Counted from the first letter of the stretch, positions 6,555-15,693 are shown. The stretch is DNA of 36,242 nucleotides from an uncultured Bacteroidales bacterium (GCA_934717185.1 CAKUYQ010000027.1:1-36242); one strand, 5' to 3'. Notes: generated by a model not told the origin, from the letters alone. Program-made: numbers and translations.

Positions 6555-9014
6555 ATGAACGTTTCCTATAATTGGCTTAAAGATTATTTGGATTTAAATC
6601 TTGGAGCAGAAGAAGTTGAGAAAATTTTAAACTCTATAGGTCTCGAGGTGGAACATTCAGAGATCATAGAGGAGATCCCGGGTGGATTGGAAGGTGTTGT
6701 AACAGCAGAGGTTTTGGAGTGCGAGCCGCATCCTAATTCAGATCATCTGCATGTTACAAAGGTAAATATCGGAGATGCCGAACCGCTTCAGATTGTATGC
6801 GGCGCACCAAACGTGGCTAAAGGGCAGAAAGTTCTGCTTGCAACACTCAATACAAAACTTACATTCAGCAACGGAGAGGAGATAAAGATAAAGAAATCTA
6901 AGATTAGAGGGGTTGAATCTTTTGGTATGATATGCGCAGAGGATGAGCTTGGCCTTGGAGCAGGACACGATGGAATTATGGTACTACCTCAGGATACCCC
7001 CGTAGGCATTCCTGCAAAAGTATATCTAAACCTCAAGACAGATACACTTTTTGAGATAGGACTTACACCAAACAGGGTAGACGCAGCATCTCATATAGGA
7101 GTGGCAAGAGATTTAAGTGCATATCTCAAACTGAACAATATGGGCGGAGAGATGAAAATGCCCTCTGTAGCAGCCTTTGAAAAGGAGGTTGGCGCAACAA
7201 AAGAGGGTGCCGTGACAGTTGAGGTAAAAGGGGTTGCAGGTGTCACAAGATATGCCGGTCTTACAATTAAAGGTGTAGAGGTAAAGGAATCACCAGAGTG
7301 GCTGAAAAAGAGACTGCAGGCCGTTGGGCTTCGTTCCATAGACAATGTTGTGGATATTACCAACTTCATACTTATGGAGCTTGGCCAGCCGCTTCATTCG
7401 TTTGATGCAGACAAGATAGCAGGTAATCATGTGATTGTAGACTTCTGCAAAGAGGGTACACCTTTTACAACATTAGACGGTGTTGAGAGAAAGCTGAGCG
7501 ATAAAGATCTTATGATCTGTAATGGCAACCACGAGCCTATGTGCCTTGCAGGAGTCTTTGGAGGAAAGGAGAGCGGTGTTACCGCACAGACAAAAAACAT
7601 CTTCTTGGAGAGTGCATGTTTCAATCCTGTCTTCATAAGAAAATCATCAAAGAGGCACGGCCTTAAAACAGATGCTTCGTTCCGTTACGAAAGAGGTGTA
7701 GATCCGGAGCTTGCCATCTATGCCTTAAAAAGAGCCGCACTTCTCATAAAGGAGGTTGCAGGGGGAGAGATCATAGACAATATGGTTGATATTATCCCTG
7801 TACCAATTGAAAGGAAGGTGGTTGATCTCAACTATGAAAGGATGGAGAATCTCATTGGTAAAAAGATAGGCAAGGAGACAATCAAGAGAATACTGGGCTA
7901 TTTGGAAATGGAGACGATTTCAGAGACAGCAGAGGGCTGTACCGTTAAGGTTCCATGCTACAGGGTAGACGTTTACCGTGAATGCGACGTTGTGGAGGAT
8001 GTGCTTAGAATTTACGGGTATAATAATATTGAGCTTCCCGACGAAATGCGTGTTTCCATAAACACAACCCCTAACCCCGATCCTGAGCGTGTGAAGGTTC
8101 TTACATCTGAGTTCCTTACAGCAAATGGTTTTATGGAGATAATGAATAACTCCCTTACCAAGGCAGATTACTATTCACACCTAAAGACCTTTCCAAGAGA
8201 GAATTGCGTTATGATTCTCAACCCGTTGAGTTCAGACCTCAATGCAATGAGGCAGACCCTTTTAATGGGAGGCTTGGAGGTTATAGCATATAACATTAAC
8301 AGACAGACATCGGATCTTAAGTTGTACGAGTTTGGTCATGTATACTCATATCATGCAGGTGAGGAACATCTTAACGCATACAAGGAGGAACCTAAACTTG
8401 CGCTTTTCGTTACAGGAAACGGTTACAAAGGGTGGAGAAACAGTACTGTTGGCGGTCACTTCTTCTCACTCAAAGGATACCTTGAGCTGTTGCTTAAGAG
8501 ATACGGAATTAACTTAACCCAGTTGGAGTACGGTATTGCACCTGCAGATATCTACTCAGAGGGGCTTACGTACATTCTGCCGGGAGGTAAGGTGATTGCA
8601 ACTATGGGAACAGTATCACCTGCACGTCTTCGCCAATTTGGTATTAAGCAAGCTGTTTTTGCAGCCGAGATAGATTGGAATCTGTTGCTTAAAGCGGTAA
8701 AGAAGATAAAAGTTCAGTATAAGGAGCTTCCTAAATATCCGGAGGTAAGCAGAGATCTGGCGTTGCTGGTTGATATGGATGTAACCTATGCCGATATGAT
8801 AAAGTGCGCGTACGCAACTGAGAAGAAGCTACTCAAGAGGGTAAATCTGTTTGACGTATATGTTGGGGAGAAAATACCTGAGGGTAAGAAACAGTATGCA
8901 ATAAATTTTGTACTTCAGGATGAGGAGAAGACACTGAACGACAAGACAGTTGATGCAATAATGGACAAATTGCTCAAGGCGTTTGGAGCCAAGTTTGGTG
9001 CAACTTTAAGGTAA
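6555..9014 (+). CDS. pheT: Phenylalanine--tRNA ligase beta subunit
   Basis: An 819-aa beta subunit of the alpha2-beta2 PheRS that charges tRNA-Phe. Domain order by eye is as in the family: N-terminal tRNA-binding OB fold (about 40-150, including LECEPHPNSDHLHVTKVN and IVCGAPNV), B3/B4 editing domain (about 215-395, with VDITNFILMELGQPLHSFD), B5 (about 400-480), a catalytic-like core (about 490-700), and a C-terminal ferredoxin-like anticodon-binding domain (about 725-819, YPEVSRDLALLVD). Length is the usual one for Bacteroidetes. pheS is not in the window. A rho-independent terminator follows directly. Confidence 0.97.
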   Translation: MNVSYNWLKDYLDLNLGAEEVEKILNSIGLEVEHSEIIEEIPGGLEGVVTAEVLECEPHPNSDHLHVTKVNIGDAEPLQIVCGAPNVAKGQKVLLATLNTKLTFSNGEEIKIKKSKIRGVESFGMICAEDELGLGAGHDGIMVLPQDTPVGIPAKVYLNLKTDTLFEIGLTPNRVDAASHIGVARDLSAYLKLNNMGGEMKMPSVAAFEKEVGATKEGAVTVEVKGVAGVTRYAGLTIKGVEVKESPEWLKKRLQAVGLRSIDNVVDITNFILMELGQPLHSFDADKIAGNHVIVDFCKEGTPFTTLDGVERKLSDKDLMICNGNHEPMCLAGVFGGKESGVTAQTKNIFLESACFNPVFIRKSSKRHGLKTDASFRYERGVDPELAIYALKRAALLIKEVAGGEIIDNMVDIIPVPIERKVVDLNYERMENLIGKKIGKETIKRILGYLEMETISETAEGCTVKVPCYRVDVYRECDVVEDVLRIYGYNNIELPDEMRVSINTTPNPDPERVKVLTSEFLTANGFMEIMNNSLTKADYYSHLKTFPRENCVMILNPLSSDLNAMRQTLLMGGLEVIAYNINRQTSDLKLYEFGHVYSYHAGEEHLNAYKEEPKLALFVTGNGYKGWRNSTVGGHFFSLKGYLELLLKRYGINLTQLEYGIAPADIYSEGLTYILPGGKVIATMGTVSPARLRQFGIKQAVFAAEIDWNLLLKAVKKIKVQYKELPKYPEVSRDLALLVDMDVTYADMIKCAYATEKKLLKRVNLFDVYVGEKIPEGKKQYAINFVLQDEEKTLNDKTVDAIMDKLLKAFGAKFGATLR

Positions 9015-9020
9015 TAAAAC

Positions 9021-9048
9021 AGCCGGCCAACAGGCCGGCTTCTTTTTT
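9021..9048. terminator. Bidirectional rho-independent terminator between pheT and the acyl-CoA synthetase gene
   Basis: A perfect 8-bp GC-rich stem, AGCCGGCC (9021-9028) with GGCCGGCT (9033-9040), has a 4-base loop and a following TCTTTTTT run (9041-9048). The reverse strand also has a T-rich tail (GTTTTATT). It lies between convergent genes, and its T-run overlaps the stop codon of the minus-strand gene. Confidence 0.92.
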
Positions 9049-10702
9049 ACATCTCTTTTATCAGTTCGGCTCCAATCTCGCGAAGCTTGAACTTCTGTAT
9101 TTTCCCGCTACCTGTAAGCGGAAAACCATCAACGAAAAACACGTATTTAGGAATTTTATATCTGGCAATCTTACCTTTGCAGAACTCCTTTATCTCTGTA
9201 TCAAGCAACCCTTTTCTTGTATATTCCTCCTTTAAAATAATAAATGCAGCAGCCTCCTCTCCATATTTTTGAGATGGTACACCAACAACCTGAACATCCT
9301 TTACCGCAGGATGCCTGTACAGGAACTCCTCAATCTCACGCGGATATATATTCTCGCCACCCCTTATTATCATATCCTTTATCCTGCCGGTTATTCTGTA
9401 GTTTCCGTATTCGTCCTTTACTCCAAGGTCTCCGGAATGAAGGAATCCGTTCTTGTCTATGGCCTCGGCAGTTGCGGTAGGATTCTTATAATATCCTACC
9501 ATAGTGTTGTAGCCTTTGTTGCAAAGCTCCCCCTGCTCTCCAACCTTACATTCCTCTCCATTGTTGGGATTAAGAACTTTAACAATAGTATGTTCAAATT
9601 CATAACCAACTGTGGTACAACGCTCCTCAAAGCTCTGATCCAAGCGGGAAGCTGTCATACCCGGCGATGTCTCTGTAAGGCCGTACACGCTGGTAACCTT
9701 CATAAACATCTTTGTTTCAACCTCCCTCATAAGCTCAATAGGACAGAGTGAACCTGCCATAATGCCGGTCCTTAATGAGCTGAGGTCGAATATAGAGAAC
9801 ATTGGATGATGCAATTCTGCAATGAACATTGTTGGAACACCGTACAGGGCGGTACATCTCTCCTTGTGTATTGAGGCGAGCACAACCAAAGGGTCGAAGC
9901 GCTCAACCATAACCTGAGTACAGCCGTGTGTGAGAACATTCATTGTGGCAAGCACAACCCCAAAACAGTGGAACAACGGAACGCAGCAACATAACTTGTC
10001 CTTGTGGGTGAACTCCATGTGTTCTCCGGTTAGAAATCCGTTGTTGGCAATGTTGTAATGGGAGAGCATTACCCCTTTTGGAAATCCGGTAGTTCCGGAT
10101 GTATATTGCATATTTACAACATCGTGGCAAGACACAGAGCTTTTAAATGACTCATATCTGTCATTCAGCTCTCTGCTGTAATTTGAGCCTACAAGCAACA
10201 GCTCTTGAGTGTTATACATCCCTCTGTACTTTTCCGGACCAATGAACACTACATTTTTCATGCATGGAAAACGCTTGCTTGCAAGTCTCCCGCGTTCGCA
10301 GGTCTTAAGTTCGGGCAGCATATTATATGTCATCTCCACAAAATCCGAGTCCTTTTCTCCGTTTATGATACAGAGCGTGTGCATATCTGAGTTGCTGCAC
10401 AGATACTCAAGTTCAGCCTGCTTGTAGTTGGTGTTTACGGTAACGTAAACTGCACCTATTTTTGCGCAGGCAAAAAGGAGTGTAAGCCAATCCGGAACGT
10501 TGTTCGCCCATATTCCAACATGAGAACCCTTTTCAACGCCAATTGAAACAAGGCCGCGAGCCATGTTATCTACACGTTCATTCATTTGCGACCATGTGAA
10601 CCTCAAATCTCTGTCTGAATATACAATGAATTCATTATGAGGTGTGTTAGACGCCCAGTACTCCAACCAGTCGCCCAAAGTCCTTTCGTATAACTCCGGC
10701 AT
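9047..10702 (-). CDS. AMP-dependent acyl-CoA synthetase (fatty acid--CoA ligase family)
   Basis: A 551-aa ANL-superfamily adenylating enzyme that activates a carboxylic acid as acyl-AMP and then acyl-CoA. Motifs: the P-loop YTSGTTGFPKGV (200-211), VYGLTETSPG (about 337), the hinge region HSGDLG to GRIKDMIIRGGENIYPREIE (about 430-465), and the C-terminal catalytic Lys in GSGKIQKFKLRE. Family resemblance is to medium/long-chain fatty acyl-CoA synthetases; the exact acid cannot be read from sequence. It starts 21 bases downstream of an XRE-cupin regulator on the same strand, so the two form an operon. That pairing recurs in Bacteroidales and suggests regulation by a small ligand bound by the cupin. 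Confidence 0.9.
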   Translation of the reverse strand: MPELYERTLGDWLEYWASNTPHNEFIVYSDRDLRFTWSQMNERVDNMARGLVSIGVEKGSHVGIWANNVPDWLTLLFACAKIGAVYVTVNTNYKQAELEYLCSNSDMHTLCIINGEKDSDFVEMTYNMLPELKTCERGRLASKRFPCMKNVVFIGPEKYRGMYNTQELLLVGSNYSRELNDRYESFKSSVSCHDVVNMQYTSGTTGFPKGVMLSHYNIANNGFLTGEHMEFTHKDKLCCCVPLFHCFGVVLATMNVLTHGCTQVMVERFDPLVVLASIHKERCTALYGVPTMFIAELHHPMFSIFDLSSLRTGIMAGSLCPIELMREVETKMFMKVTSVYGLTETSPGMTASRLDQSFEERCTTVGYEFEHTIVKVLNPNNGEECKVGEQGELCNKGYNTMVGYYKNPTATAEAIDKNGFLHSGDLGVKDEYGNYRITGRIKDMIIRGGENIYPREIEEFLYRHPAVKDVQVVGVPSQKYGEEAAAFIILKEEYTRKGLLDTEIKEFCKGKIARYKIPKYVFFVDGFPLTGSGKIQKFKLREIGAELIKEM

Positions 10703-10723
10703 AAAAGTGTGTGTTAGTGTGTA

Positions 10724-11299
10724 TTAAAAAGGAGCATATACTACTGCAAGTATTCTGGCCTTGTCGCACATATATGTGTGTACATCGTGAGGCAGAACAC
10801 AGTCATAGTAGATGGAATCTCCTGCTGCAAGTTGGTATTTGGTATTACCGTATGTAATCTCCACATCACCTTCCAATACAAAAATAAACTCCTCACCTTC
10901 GTGAGAGAGTACAGTCTCCTTGTAATCTTTTGCCTGAGAAATATCTATAAGGTATGGTTCCATGTGTCTTCCTGTTTTGGAGCAGGCAAGACTATAGTAA
11001 TGCATGTTGGTTAGAGAGCTTCTGTCTTGAGTGGTAAAGTTTGGTGTCATCTCACCTCTGTTTGCTCTGCAGACAACAGGTCCTACAACCTCTGAGTCGT
11101 CGGTAAAGGTACCGGTTCTCACTCCAAGCGCTCTTGCTATCTTTATATAGCATGCAAGAGACGGTGCTTCGGTCTCGGACTCAATCTCCCTAATTAGTTC
11201 CTCACTGAGCCCGGTAGCCTTGGCAAGTTCATTAATGCTCAGCTCCTTGGACTCGCGCAACGCACGAATCTTGGAGCCGATGCGGCTAATCGTTTTCAT
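10724..11299 (-). CDS. XRE-family transcriptional regulator with cupin sensor domain
   Basis: A 191-aa two-domain regulator. Residues about 6-62 are an XRE helix-turn-helix (IGSKIRALRESKELSINELA, LSEELIREIE). Residues about 115-190 are a cupin_2 barrel (HEGEEFIFVLEGDVEITYG, then LAAGDSIYYDCVLPHDV). Proteins of this shape repress or activate neighbouring metabolic genes in response to a small molecule. As first gene of the operon with the acyl-CoA synthetase, it probably controls that gene and itself. No operator is evident; the 95-bp upstream gap also holds the deoC terminator. Confidence 0.9.
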   Translation of the reverse strand: MKTISRIGSKIRALRESKELSINELAKATGLSEELIREIESETEAPSLACYIKIARALGVRTGTFTDDSEVVGPVVCRANRGEMTPNFTTQDRSSLTNMHYYSLACSKTGRHMEPYLIDISQAKDYKETVLSHEGEEFIFVLEGDVEITYGNTKYQLAAGDSIYYDCVLPHDVHTYMCDKARILAVVYAPF

Positions 11300-11315
11300 A
11301 AAAAAGAAATATTAT

Positions 11316-11358
11316 AGTTAAAAAGGTTGATTTAAAGATCCCACCCAATAAATCAACC
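11316..11358 (-). terminator. Terminator of the dtd-deoC transcription unit
   Basis: A 9-bp stem, GGTTGATTT (11325-11333) with AAATCAACC (11350-11358). On the minus strand it is followed by TTTTT (complement of 11320-11324). It sits about 37 bases past the deoC stop and before the next minus-strand gene. Confidence 0.7.
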
Positions 11359-11394
11359 ACCAAAAATTCCTCAAAATAACTGTTTCAACAACAA

Positions 11395-12267
11395 TTAGTA
11401 GTAAGAAACAGTCCTTCCTTCAAGCTCACTTAACAGATTGTTGGCAAGTCTGCTTGCCCCAAGTCTGAACAGCGGCTTCTCAACCCATTCCTTTCCAAGA
11501 ACAGTTTCAACTATACCTAAGTAGCAGATTGCATCTTTTGCCACAACCATCCCACCGGCAGGCTTGAATCCAATCTTTTTACCTGTTTTCTCATAAAAAG
11601 CCTTAATGGCGTCACACATGATAAGAGCAGCCATAGGTGTAGCGGCAGGCTCCAATTTTCCTGTGGAGGTCTTTATGAAATCTGCCCCGTTCTCCATTGC
11701 AAGAAATGAGGCTATTGCAATATTCTGAGGAGACAGCAATGCTCCTGTCTCCAAAATAACCTTTAATGTCTTCTCTGTACCTATCGCCTCTTTTATATGT
11801 TTTATCTCCAATCCGGCACCAACTATATCCCCTGCAAGGAACTTGTTGAGAGCAAGTACTATATCAATCTCATCCGCCCCCTCCATTGCAGCTCTCTTGC
11901 ACTCTGCGATTTTTATCTCCTCAAAGCTTTGAGATGTAGGAAAATTGCCGGCAACAACCGTTACATGAACATTGCTATCTGTAAGTGTCTCTTTTACAGT
12001 TCTTCCAAGGTTTGGATAGACGCAAATTGACGCAGGTACGGGATAAGATGGAAAAGATGCTTTAAAGTTGTTTACTTTTGAAGCCAAGTGCGCAACCTTC
12101 TCCTCCGTATCTGTAGATTTCAAAGTGGTAAGATCCATTAACGCAAGACATTTGGAAAAGTTCTCAGAGGTCATCCAGTTATTTATGTTACACTGAATAA
12201 CAGAGAGCCGTTTGTCTAACTCTTGTGTGTCTGGATTATAGCTGTATTTCGCTAATAAATCTTCCAT
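11395..12267 (-). CDS. deoC: Deoxyribose-phosphate aldolase
   Basis: A 290-aa class I aldolase that cleaves 2-deoxyribose 5-phosphate to glyceraldehyde 3-phosphate and acetaldehyde in deoxynucleoside salvage. The Schiff-base lysine is K199 in FIKTSTGK, and the second active-site lysine is K235 in GFKPAGG. LALMDLTTLK (about 41-50) carries the conserved aspartate before the first strand, and DEIDIVL (132-138) also matches the family. It is longer than E. coli DeoC (about 260 aa) because of an N-terminal extension typical of the Bacteroides type. It lies 29 bases downstream of dtd on the same strand, with a terminator after it. Confidence 0.95.
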   Translation of the reverse strand: MEDLLAKYSYNPDTQELDKRLSVIQCNINNWMTSENFSKCLALMDLTTLKSTDTEEKVAHLASKVNNFKASFPSYPVPASICVYPNLGRTVKETLTDSNVHVTVVAGNFPTSQSFEEIKIAECKRAAMEGADEIDIVLALNKFLAGDIVGAGLEIKHIKEAIGTEKTLKVILETGALLSPQNIAIASFLAMENGADFIKTSTGKLEPAATPMAALIMCDAIKAFYEKTGKKIGFKPAGGMVVAKDAICYLGIVETVLGKEWVEKPLFRLGASRLANNLLSELEGRTVSYY

Positions 12268-12296
12268 AAATGCTAATTATTATTGTTCTAACTGTT

Positions 12297-12749
12297 TTAT
12301 TCCCTGTTCTTTGTGTCAATTAAAATTGTAACCGGACCATCATTCACCAGCTTAACCATCATCTCGGCCCCAAACACCCCTGTCTGAATAGGTTTTCCTA
12401 ATTCAGTTTCCACAGCATTGACAAAACTATCATAAAATCCTTTAGAAAAATCAGGTTTGGCGGCTCTAATGTAGGATGGCCTGTTGCCCTTCGCTGTCAT
12501 TGCATGAAGAGTAAACTGGCTTACAAGGAGAATATCACCCCCCACATCCTTTATAGAGCGATTCATAACGCCGTTCTCATCATCGAACACGCGCAAATTT
12601 ACAATTTTTTTTGATAGCCACTCAATATCTTTCTCATTATCCTCCTCAACAATCCCCACAAGAATCATGAATCCCTTTCCAATTTTGCCTTTAATCTTTC
12701 CCTCAATACTTACTGAGGCATTGGTCACTCTTTGAATAACAACTCTCAT
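12297..12749 (-). CDS. dtd: D-aminoacyl-tRNA deacylase
   Basis: A 150-aa enzyme that removes D-amino acids (and glycine) mischarged onto tRNA. Both active-site motifs are present: SQFTL (77-81) and the Gly-cisPro motif in NDGPVTI (136-142). The N-terminus MRVVIQRV is standard and length is normal. It sits between the radical SAM gene (37-base gap) and deoC (29-base gap), likely in one operon. Confidence 0.96.
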   Translation of the reverse strand: MRVVIQRVTNASVSIEGKIKGKIGKGFMILVGIVEEDNEKDIEWLSKKIVNLRVFDDENGVMNRSIKDVGGDILLVSQFTLHAMTAKGNRPSYIRAAKPDFSKGFYDSFVNAVETELGKPIQTGVFGAEMMVKLVNDGPVTILIDTKNRE

Positions 12750-12786
12750 CTTTTTGAATTTTTATTTCCCGACAAAGAAACCTTTA

Positions 12787-13563
12787 CTATCCCTTTATCT
12801 GCACAACGATACCATCTTTAATCAGAGGTTCTGCTATCCTCTCCATCTCTGTAACTGTAACCTTTCTTAACGAAGAGTTGGGTGTCTCCCTGTCTATTGT
12901 ATACATCATTACCTCACGTGGTCTTAGCTCTTTTACAAGCCTTGTCCACGGTTCTGTGTTTGCAGGATCCGTGGAATCGAACTTAATACCGTTCTGCTCA
13001 CCCCTAAGGAACATTGTCTGTAAAATAAAATTACTGTTGAACAGTTTAAGATTCTCAATGGTCTCCTTTAAAGAGTAGCCTGGAGCAGGGTTGTCTATAA
13101 GGTTTACCCAATCTTTCAATGCGCTGTCTATCTTAAGAATAGGATTGTCAACCCTCTTTAGGGCCTCTCTTACGGCTGGTTTCCCTATTCTTGTTGCATT
13201 AGACAGTACAGAAACCTTTGCATTAGGGTAAAGCCTGTCCCTCTCATGTATGGTGTGGTCTATAATCTCCGGGAACTGTGGATGTAATGTTGGTTCTCCG
13301 TTGCCCGAAAAGGTGATTGTATCAATGGCAGTCCCTTCACTTTTGTGTTTTTCGAGCTGAGAAGTGATGGCACCCTTTACATCATCATATGACGGAATGG
13401 TCTGATTGCCCTTTCCATTCCTGTTCCATCCGCATTCACAATAGATACAGTCAAAAGAGCACACCTTTCCGTTAACCGGCATAAGGTTTACACCAAGAGA
13501 ATTTCCAAGCCTTCTGCTCTTTATAGGACCAAAAACAATTCCTTGCCAAAGTATGGTTGACAT
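12787..13563 (-). CDS. Radical SAM protein (elongator-like/GPxxSRRLG family)
   Basis: A 258-aa protein when started at the ATG at 13563. The frame extends to an ATG at 13626, but that codon overlaps a -7 promoter box, and family members begin just before the GPIKSRRLGNSLGVNL motif found here at 12-27. The [4Fe-4S] cluster motif is C35-x3-C39-x2-C42 (CSFDCIYC). SAM-binding elements TFSGNGEPTLHP and VSVLSNAT follow. This conserved family is annotated only as a radical SAM protein; substrate is unknown to me. It is probably the first gene of an operon with dtd and deoC, which are translation-quality and nucleoside-salvage genes, so context does not settle its role. Confidence 0.88.
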   Translation of the reverse strand: MSTILWQGIVFGPIKSRRLGNSLGVNLMPVNGKVCSFDCIYCECGWNRNGKGNQTIPSYDDVKGAITSQLEKHKSEGTAIDTITFSGNGEPTLHPQFPEIIDHTIHERDRLYPNAKVSVLSNATRIGKPAVREALKRVDNPILKIDSALKDWVNLIDNPAPGYSLKETIENLKLFNSNFILQTMFLRGEQNGIKFDSTDPANTEPWTRLVKELRPREVMMYTIDRETPNSSLRKVTVTEMERIAEPLIKDGIVVQIKG

Positions 13564-13619
13564 ATCAATAACCTCCAATAAATATCCGATAAATATATAA
13601 TAAATAGAGCTAACCTCAG

Positions 13620-13627
13620 CAAACATA
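13620..13627 (-). promoter_or_regulatory. -7 promoter box for the radical SAM-dtd-deoC unit
   Basis: On the minus strand this reads TATGTTTG, matching TAnnTTTG. It lies 56 bases upstream of the ATG at 13563 and overlaps the alternative upstream ATG, which argues for the internal start. Confidence 0.5.
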
Positions 13628-13632
13628 TAGCT

Positions 13633-13671
13633 GTTGGTAACAATAACGTAACTACGCTACGTTATACCAAC
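13633..13671 (-). terminator. Hairpin at the end of the amidohydrolase gene
   Basis: A 14-bp stem in two parts: GTTGGTA (13633-13639) with TACCAAC (13665-13671), and TAACGTA (13644-13650) with TACGTTA (13658-13664). There is a 4-base bulge and a 7-base loop. It includes the amidohydrolase stop codon. No clear T-run follows, but it lies exactly between two transcription units. Confidence 0.65.
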
Positions 13672-14897
13672 CTTTTGGAGATGCTCTGTTCTGTTAACGA
13701 CAAAGTGGCAAGATCTGCATTTTCTATAAGCACAACACCGGGTTTTTTACCTATGGTAAAACTTCCCAAAAGGTTGTCTGCACCAATTGCCTCTGCACCA
13801 TTAAGTGTGCCCCACTTTATTATATCTGCAAGCGGAATCTCCTTAAAGACAGACATTATACATTTCATCTCATCTATCATTGAGAGGCGGTGATTGCTGG
13901 AGAGACTATCTGTTCCTATGCAGACCTTAAGCCCCATGGAGTGCATTAGGTTGAGCGGTGCATATTGTCTGTGGATGAACCAGTTTGAAAGCGGACATGT
14001 TGCCCAATACAGATTCTCAAACGTTTGGAGCGCCTCATTTATGCTCTCCCTGTCTGCCGTAACGTTATGAACCAACAGCACCCTCCCCTTAATCTTTTCT
14101 CCTGCATATTCTCCATTCTTCATCTGCTTCACTTCTATTTGTCCTCTGTGTACTGCGCTTTTGGCATGCATTATAAAATAGTCAAGGGCAGATCTTCCCG
14201 TTACTTTGGGAGTTGGCATATTACGCCCCCTGTAGTTGTCTGCAAGGTTGCCTGTTCCTGTACGTATAAGCTCCTCCTCCTCAGGGCTTTCTTGAGAATG
14301 ATATGATATATAACCTCTCTCCAAGCCTGTAGCTATGCAGCTTTCAAGAAGCTCGGGGCACATCGTATAACAGGAGTGCGGTGTGATCGATGCTGCAAGA
14401 CCAAATGAATCTGCGCATGAAAGCAGTTTGCGGGCATTATCCATTATGGCACCGCATTCGTCAACTGCCCATCCGAACTGCTCTAAGTAGGTGTGGGTGA
14501 AGATAGGGGAGGAGGCCTTTTTTGCAAAACTCTCGCTGCAATTGCTTATATCCCCCATTCCGTTTACCCCCTCTCTGTACATCTTGTCCATCTGCTCGTT
14601 AATGGCATTAAGTCTTCCCTCTTTGTCTACCGTGAGCCTTAGGGCGTTTATCTGGTTAATGAAACCGCTCATTCCGGTATCCTCTTTAAAATATCCGGCA
14701 AGGTGAGACAACTCCACGTGGCAGTGGGCATTTACAAATCCGGGGCATATTATGCCGTTGTAAAATTCTGTATCCTCTATTTCATCTGTAAGTTGACCTA
14801 AACCGATGATTGTACCGTTGTCGTCTACCTCAATATAACCGTTCTTTACAGGCTTACCGTCAACGGGAAACATATAATTTGCTGCAATTCTTCTCAT
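13662..14897 (-). CDS. Amidohydrolase-superfamily deaminase-like protein
   Basis: A 411-aa metal-dependent hydrolase. Metal and catalytic residues of the deaminase (ATZ/TRZ, SsnA, MTA/SAH deaminase) branch are all visible: H58 and H60 in NAHCHVELSH, H174 in ITPHSCYT, H200 and E203 in YHSQESPEE, H277 in LVHNV, D330 in IGTDSLSSN. An N-terminal beta-sandwich segment (1-50) and a C-terminal return (about 375-411) frame the barrel. The substrate is not determinable. Aminodeoxyfutalosine deaminase and nucleobase or adenosine-analogue deaminases are the closest ideas by motif. Its ATG overlaps the stop of the upstream DUF4296 lipoprotein gene as ATGA, so translation is coupled. Confidence 0.85.
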   Translation of the reverse strand: MRRIAANYMFPVDGKPVKNGYIEVDDNGTIIGLGQLTDEIEDTEFYNGIICPGFVNAHCHVELSHLAGYFKEDTGMSGFINQINALRLTVDKEGRLNAINEQMDKMYREGVNGMGDISNCSESFAKKASSPIFTHTYLEQFGWAVDECGAIMDNARKLLSCADSFGLAASITPHSCYTMCPELLESCIATGLERGYISYHSQESPEEEELIRTGTGNLADNYRGRNMPTPKVTGRSALDYFIMHAKSAVHRGQIEVKQMKNGEYAGEKIKGRVLLVHNVTADRESINEALQTFENLYWATCPLSNWFIHRQYAPLNLMHSMGLKVCIGTDSLSSNHRLSMIDEMKCIMSVFKEIPLADIIKWGTLNGAEAIGADNLLGSFTIGKKPGVVLIENADLATLSLTEQSISKRLV

Positions 14898-15661
14898 TTT
14901 ATTACTCTTTGGTCCTCTTTGTCACTAACCTCCTCTCTGTCTATAATCCTTGGGTCTTTTACATTGGCCTTAACCCCTTTCGCCTTTTTATTATCTGTAT
15001 TGGAATTTAACAACTCTGTCTGCTCTAACTGCTTCGCTGCATTTAAAGTATTGGCAGATTTTAAAGAATCAGGTGATTGAGCATTGGTACTTGTAGAATC
15101 TTTGCAATTTTCTACACTGAACTCTGTAAACCTGTATGGCTCTCTCCTGCTAAAACATCTATCTGTCAATAGAAAAGATACAGTATCAGACGGTATTGAG
15201 TCTGTAACAGAGATCTGTCTGTGTTGTCTCAGCCTTAACTCTATGAAACCCTTAAGCACTGCATTATCCTTAAATCTGCCGGTGTCGGCCTGCATAAGGT
15301 CATTCTCATAATCTTCCCTGCTTATCTTCTCTCTAAGAGCCTGTTGCTTTTCTGTCAAAATATCCTTAGCTGCAAGAAGTATATTCTTGTAGCTGTCTTT
15401 CTTCTCTAAATAGTAGCGTGTAGATCTCCTGTAATCATCTGCGGTATAACCGTATTCATTTATGATTGCGGCAAAAAGCCTCGAACTGTCGCGTTGTGCA
15501 GAGTACTTATGGTGAACGGAAATATATTGGTCTGCAAGATAAAACTCCGTAATGATCTCGGCCATTTTATCTTTTGGGATGATAACCTCCTTTCTGCATG
15601 AACCGAACAGCAGACATATAACAATTGAGATAGCAAAAACGTATTTCTCCAATTTCCACAT
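14894..15661 (-). CDS. DUF4296 lipoprotein
   Basis: A 255-aa predicted lipoprotein: hydrophobic run YVFAISIVICLLFG and lipobox FGSC with Cys22. The stretch from about 23 to 130 (VIIPKDKMAEIITEFYLADQYI, then SRLFAAIINEYGYTADDYRRSTRYYL) is the DUF4296 domain, a Bacteroidetes-specific helical domain of unknown role. The C-terminal 100 residues are low-complexity and charged (Ser, Asn, Lys, Asp) and probably disordered. It has its own -7 box at 15694-15701 and shares an ATGA overlap with the amidohydrolase. Confidence 0.85.
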   Translation of the reverse strand: MWKLEKYVFAISIVICLLFGSCRKEVIIPKDKMAEIITEFYLADQYISVHHKYSAQRDSSRLFAAIINEYGYTADDYRRSTRYYLEKKDSYKNILLAAKDILTEKQQALREKISREDYENDLMQADTGRFKDNAVLKGFIELRLRQHRQISVTDSIPSDTVSFLLTDRCFSRREPYRFTEFSVENCKDSTSTNAQSPDSLKSANTLNAAKQLEQTELLNSNTDNKKAKGVKANVKDPRIIDREEVSDKEDQRVIK

Positions 15662-15693
15662 CCTTTAATAATGGTTACCTGTTAAAACTTCCG

